Shown here: positions 23,122-25,998 of the stretch, piece after piece | Layout of the letters: each line of letters opens with the position of its first letter | How positions within the stretch are numbered: the stretch's first letter is position 1 | Position numbers and translations under genes: made by a program | Source: Verrucomicrobia bacterium UBA3841 | GTDB taxonomy: Bacteria; Verrucomicrobiota; Kiritimatiellia; RFP12; UBA1067 | NCBI GenBank assembly: GCA_002392765.1 | Contig: DGHT01000038.1 | Coordinates: 6,062 to 32,059, forward strand | Reading direction: 5' to 3' | Length of the DNA stretch: 25,998 nucleotides | The notes under the pieces: generated by a model | Told to the model about the DNA's origin: nothing | What the model saw: only the letters and a program-made list of their open reading frames with translations | Databases searched by the model: none

Positions 23122-23259
23122 ATGAAGAAATACGTATGCGCAGTGTGCGGACACGTCTACGATCCCGCCGAAAACGGCAATGTTGCGTTCGAGGATCTTC
23201 CGGACGACTGGACCTGCCCCGTCTGCGGGGTCGGCAAGGATCAGTTCCAGGAACAGTGA
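23122..23259 (+). CDS. Short rubredoxin
   Basis: 45 residues. Two CxxC knuckles bind one iron: C6/C9 (CAVCGHVYDP) and C32/C35 (CPVCGVGKDQF). EDLPDDWTCPVCG is the family signature. The loop between Tyr13 and the EDLP block is about seven to eight residues shorter than in the usual 52-54 residue protein. A comparably short 45-residue rubredoxin is known from Desulfovibrio desulfuricans. The start is firm: AAGGAGG lies seven bases before ATG 23122. It carries single electrons, typically to oxygen- or peroxide-reducing enzymes in anaerobes. The stop overlaps the GTG of the next gene (GTGA). Confidence 0.95.
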   Translation: MKKYVCAVCGHVYDPAENGNVAFEDLPDDWTCPVCGVGKDQFQEQ

Positions 23260-24659
23260 CGCTGGACGCGACATCGATAGCGGGGACGGCGGCCGGACGC
23301 GCCGTCCTCGATATCGCGCGGACGGTAAAGGCGAACGGCGGCCGCGCCTGGCTTGTGGGCGGCTCCGTTCGCGATCTTTTGTCGGGACGCGAATGCAAGG
23401 ATTTCGACGTGGAGGTGTTCGGCCTGGAGCCGTCCGCGGTGCGCGGAATCCTTTCTCCCAGGTATGCGTTCGATGAATGCGGCGTGTCGTACGGCGTGCT
23501 GAAAGTCAAGCATCTCGATATAGACGTCTCGCTGCCGAGACGCGAGACCAAATGCGGTGCCGGACACCGCGCGTTCGACATAGCCGCAGATCCCGGACTG
23601 ACGGTCGCGGAGGCCGCGTCTAGGCGCGATTTCACCGTCAATGCCGTGTATTTCGATCCGGAAAACGGCGAAATCTCAGATCCGTACGGCGGACTGGAGG
23701 ATCTCGAAAAGAAGATTTTGAGACACGTTTCGCCAAAATTCGCGGAAGATCCGCTGAGGGTTTTGAGGGGCGTGCAGTTCGTCGCGCGCTTCGATCTTGA
23801 CCCGGCTCCGGAAACGGTAGCGCTTTGCGCGTCGATGGGGATGGAGGGGCTCGCGCCCGAGCGCATTTTCGGAGAAATGGAAAAGTTCATCCTCAAAGGG
23901 CGGAACATGTCCAAGGGTCTCGAATTTCTGAAGGCGACAGGATGGCTGAAGTATTTCCCCGAACTGGCCGCGACGGTTGGGGTGGCGCAGGATCCAGAAT
24001 GGCATCCCGAGGGCGACGTCTGGAACCATACGCTTCTTTGCATGGACGCTTTCGCGCGCGACAGGACCGGAGACTCCGCCGAGGATTTGATTGTCGGTCT
24101 GGCCGTACTCTGCCATGATTTCGGAAAAGTCTCGACGACGGCATTCACGAGGGGGCGCTACCGTTCGCCGGGACACGACGCCGCGGGCGTGGAGCCGGCG
24201 CTTTCGTTTCTCAAGCGGCTTACGAACGAGGAACGCATCTTGAAAGAAGTCCCCCCTCTCGTGGCCGCCCACATGCAGCCGTTCGCCCTTTGGAAGTCCG
24301 GGGCGTCCGATTCGGCGATCCGCCGCCTGGCGCTCAGGGTCGGGAGAATCGACAGGCTCGTGCGCGTCGCAAAGGCCGATTCGGACGGAAGCCTGTGTTC
24401 TGGAAAGGGCGGGGGCGAAGAATTCGCGTGGCTCCTCGATGCGGCCGCCAGACTGGAGATAGAAAAGAACCGGCCGCAGCCGATTCTCATGGGACGCCAT
24501 CTCATCGAGATGGGGTACAAACCGTCGGCGCTGTTCGGAGAATGGCTCGGCAAATGTTTCGAGGCGCAGCTCGACGGAGAGTTTTCGGATCTCGAAGGAG
24601 CCAAAGAGTATTTCAGGAAAAACATGGAGGATGCATGGAAGGTAAACAGCTTGACATAG
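23256..24659 (+). CDS. cca: CCA-adding enzyme / poly(A) polymerase with HD domain
   Basis: 467 residues from GTG 23256, whose last two bases overlap the rubredoxin stop (GTGA). The class II nucleotidyltransferase head shows WLVGGSVRDLLSGRECKDFD with a catalytic Asp pair in KDFDVEV, then a third acidic site in HLDIDVSLPR. RRDFTVNAVYFDP and DPLRVLRGVQFVARF are the RNA- and nucleotide-binding blocks. An HD phosphohydrolase motif (CHDFGKV, H287-D288) sits in the C-terminal half. This layout fits a bacterial CCA-adding tRNA nucleotidyltransferase, but poly(A) polymerases look alike. Both tRNAs in the window already encode CCA, so it may serve mainly in repair or on other tRNAs. Its 3' end overlaps the methyltransferase gene by 25 bases. 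Confidence 0.88.
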   Translation: MTLDATSIAGTAAGRAVLDIARTVKANGGRAWLVGGSVRDLLSGRECKDFDVEVFGLEPSAVRGILSPRYAFDECGVSYGVLKVKHLDIDVSLPRRETKCGAGHRAFDIAADPGLTVAEAASRRDFTVNAVYFDPENGEISDPYGGLEDLEKKILRHVSPKFAEDPLRVLRGVQFVARFDLDPAPETVALCASMGMEGLAPERIFGEMEKFILKGRNMSKGLEFLKATGWLKYFPELAATVGVAQDPEWHPEGDVWNHTLLCMDAFARDRTGDSAEDLIVGLAVLCHDFGKVSTTAFTRGRYRSPGHDAAGVEPALSFLKRLTNEERILKEVPPLVAAHMQPFALWKSGASDSAIRRLALRVGRIDRLVRVAKADSDGSLCSGKGGGEEFAWLLDAAARLEIEKNRPQPILMGRHLIEMGYKPSALFGEWLGKCFEAQLDGEFSDLEGAKEYFRKNMEDAWKVNSLT

Positions 24660-25615
24660 CAGGGATCGTCGATCTTGCCAGCGCGTTCTACGGAAGCGCG
24701 GCGCTGTTCGCAGCGATAGACATCGGCCTTTTCGCGGAAGTCGAAAAGGGCGGACTCGACATCTCCAGCAGGGGCACGAGGCTCCTGGCGGACGCGTGCG
24801 TCGCGCTTGGGCTTCTCGAGAAGCATGACGGCGCGTATTTCAACACGCCGGCCGGAAAAATGGCGCTGGTTCCGGGCGCGCCCGCCGACTTGACTACCGC
24901 CATACGCTACAACCGCGACGTCTATCCTGCATGGGGGCACCTCGCGAAATTCGCGGAGACCGGCAAACCCGTCGAACGTCCGTCCCTCCATCTCGGCGAA
25001 AACGCGGAACGGACGAAAACGTTCGCCGCGGCGATGTTCGGACGCGCAATGGGCATAGGCAGGGGAATCGTGCCGCTTCTGGGAGAGTTGTCCGGAAGGC
25101 TCCTCGATCTCGCCGGCGGGCCGGGCGCGTACGCGATACTGATGTGCAAGGCCAATCCGGCTCTGAAGTGCACGACTGTCGATCTGCCTGCGATAAGCGA
25201 TGAAGCGAAAGGGTATGTCGAGCGGTTCGGGCTTTCGGACAGAATCGAGTGCCGCAAGGGAGACTACCGCAAGGACGAGTACGAGAGCGGCGCATTCGAC
25301 GCGGTAACGATCTTCGGCGCGCTCCACCAGGAATCTCCCGAGGACATAGTCTCGATTCTGTCGCGCGCGAACAGGGCACTGAAACCTGGCGGACGCGTTT
25401 TCGTGATGGATATGATGACCGATTCGACAAGAACGGCGCCGCGTTTTTCCGCGCTTTTCGCATTGAACATGGCTTTGACCACCGAGAACGGCTGGGTCTT
25501 CGCGGATACCGACCTCAAAAAATGGATGCGCGAGGCCGGTTTTATTCCAGGGCAGACATTGAAAGTCCCGCCGCCGATGCCGCATTGGATTGTCGCCGGA
25601 ACGAAAGGTTTATAA
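24635..25615 (+). CDS. SAM-dependent O-methyltransferase (Methyltransf_2-like)
   Basis: 326 residues from ATG 24635, which follows GGAGG by four bases. The first ~95 residues form a winged-helix dimerisation domain (LASAFYGSAALFAAIDIGLF, then ACVALGLLEKHDGAYFNT). The SAM-binding motif I is LLDLAGGPGAYAI (D158 to G164), followed by acidic VDLPAI and the motif FDAVTIFGALHQESPED. These features match the hydroxyneurosporene/hydroxyindole O-methyltransferase group acting on small hydroxylated molecules. The catalytic His-type residue may be H in ALHQ. The substrate is unknown and no biosynthetic partner is nearby. It is the last gene of the rightward operon; its stop is 12 bases from the 3' end of the convergent tRNA. 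Confidence 0.85.
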   Translation: MEGKQLDIAGIVDLASAFYGSAALFAAIDIGLFAEVEKGGLDISSRGTRLLADACVALGLLEKHDGAYFNTPAGKMALVPGAPADLTTAIRYNRDVYPAWGHLAKFAETGKPVERPSLHLGENAERTKTFAAAMFGRAMGIGRGIVPLLGELSGRLLDLAGGPGAYAILMCKANPALKCTTVDLPAISDEAKGYVERFGLSDRIECRKGDYRKDEYESGAFDAVTIFGALHQESPEDIVSILSRANRALKPGGRVFVMDMMTDSTRTAPRFSALFALNMALTTENGWVFADTDLKKWMREAGFIPGQTLKVPPPMPHWIVAGTKGL

Positions 25616-25627
25616 AAGTCCGGAAAT

Positions 25628-25704
<77 letters not shown>

Positions 25705-25718
25705 ATCTTAAATCAAAA

Positions 25719-25795
25719 TGGCGCGCCTGACAGGAGTCGAACCTACAACCCTCAGATTCGTAGTCTGATGCTCTATCCAGTTGAGCTACAGGCGC
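25719..25795 (-). tRNA. tRNA-Arg (ACG)
   Basis: 77 bases on the - strand. The acceptor stem GCGCCTG pairs with CAGGCGC, the anticodon loop is CTACGAA (ACG, read as ICG after editing), and CCA is encoded. The D arm is TAGCTCAACTGGATAGAGC and the T loop is GTTCGACTC. It lies 14 bases upstream of the initiator tRNA and is surely cotranscribed with it. Confidence 0.95.
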
Positions 25796-25815
25796 TTTAC
25801 TGATTTGTGATGAAT

Positions 25816-25844
25816 ATTATATCATGACGCGTTTGAAAAAGCAA
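25816..25844 (-). promoter_or_regulatory. Promoter of the tRNA-Arg/tRNA-fMet unit
   Basis: On the - strand -35-like TTGCTT (25844-25839), 17-base spacer and extended -10 TGA-TATAAT (hexamer 25821-25816). It ends 20 bases before the tRNA-Arg 5' end. Confidence 0.7.
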
Positions 25845-25878
25845 GCGAAAATTTTGATTTTTTGAAACCGAAAAAATA

Positions 25879-25887
25879 TGATATACT
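25879..25887 (+). promoter_or_regulatory. Extended -10 promoter of the trpB-like gene (leaderless)
   Basis: TGA then TATACT (25882-25887) ends seven bases before the ATG at 25895. No ribosome binding site is present and no -35 is clear at 16-18 bases. Confidence 0.6.
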
Positions 25888-25894
25888 ATATATC

Positions 25895-25998
25895 ATGCAA
25901 AAGAATTCAATTCCCTACAAATACTACCTTGCGCAGGAGGATATGCCGACGGCGTGGTACAATGTCCGTGCGGACATCCCGACTTTGCCACTTCATTT
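25895..25998 (+). CDS. TrpB2-like tryptophan synthase beta chain, 3' partial
   Basis: Only the first 34 codons are in the window. They read MQKNSIPYKYYLAQEDMPTA then WYNVRADIPTLPLH. The pattern Y-K-Y-Y-L-x-x-x-D-(M/I)-P-x-x-WYN-(I/V)-x-x-D-(I/L)-P is the characteristic N-terminus of TrpB2-type tryptophan synthase beta subunits, which join serine and indole using pyridoxal phosphate. The lysine and cofactor sites lie beyond the edge, so the call rests on this N-terminal signature alone. The start is fixed by the -10 element seven bases upstream. Confidence 0.65.
   Translation, partial: MQKNSIPYKYYLAQEDMPTAWYNVRADIPTLPLH

Noticed and set aside
20329..23274. A 981-codon open frame on the - strand
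   Set aside because: It lies opposite the transporter, LysM, nagB and rubredoxin genes, has Arg/His-rich low-information sequence and no domain. Long antisense frames arise from GC-rich codon use.

Overview
The window is GC-rich (roughly 60%) bacterial chromosome, coding mostly on the + strand, with short gaps between genes and many overlapping start/stop codons. Its content suggests an anaerobic, glycan-degrading member of the PVC group, most likely a gut-type Kiritimatiellota. The clues are an Rnf ion-pumping complex, a rubredoxin, a XylR-like regulator, secreted glycosidases, a mucin-type esterase, and a large surface protein built from jelly-roll-like repeats. The taxon is an inference; there is no rRNA here to confirm it.

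Layout. (1) 1-2960: the end of a CaCA-family cation exchanger, then a poorly coding stretch with an HTH-17-like ORF, strong hairpins and gene fragments. It also holds one lower-GC membrane-protein gene whose N-terminus resembles GspF/PilC. (2) 2905-14819: a glycan-utilisation locus. A leftward XylR/AraC-type regulator (4083-2905) faces a rightward series: GH50/agarase-like hydrolase, four-repeat secreted protein (overlapping by ATGA), secreted metallophosphoesterase, GH127-like beta-L-arabinofuranosidase, sialate-O-acetylesterase-like SGNH hydrolase, and a lipoprotein with a possible permuted NlpC/P60 (LRAT/YaeF-like) fold. (3) 14846-20242: a terminator, then rnfA-rnfB-rnfC-rnfD and a beta-CASP metallo-beta-lactamase ribonuclease gene one base after rnfD. 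rnfG and rnfE are absent from the window. (4) 20249-25615: a strong promoter and a tight run of genes: sugar-porter MFS transporter, LysM membrane protein, nagB, a 45-residue rubredoxin, an HD-domain CCA-adding enzyme/poly(A) polymerase, and a SAM O-methyltransferase. (5) 25628-25998: tRNA-Arg(ACG) and initiator tRNA-Met on the - strand, and the start of a rightward TrpB2-like gene.

Together, secreted enzymes would release sugars (galactan/arabinan type, and sialic acid or amino sugars from O-acetylated host-like glycans). The MFS porter and NagB could carry amino sugar into glycolysis, and Rnf would couple ferredoxin oxidation to an ion gradient. This functional link is inferred from gene content.

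A recurring regulatory pattern stands out. All eleven promoter candidates I found carry an extended -10 element (TGN followed by a TATAAT-like hexamer). At four genes (XylR-like regulator, GH50-like hydrolase, rnfA, trpB-like) the ATG lies only 7-8 bases past the -10 with no Shine-Dalgarno sequence, which predicts leaderless mRNAs. Other genes have a longer leader with GGA-type ribosome binding sites.
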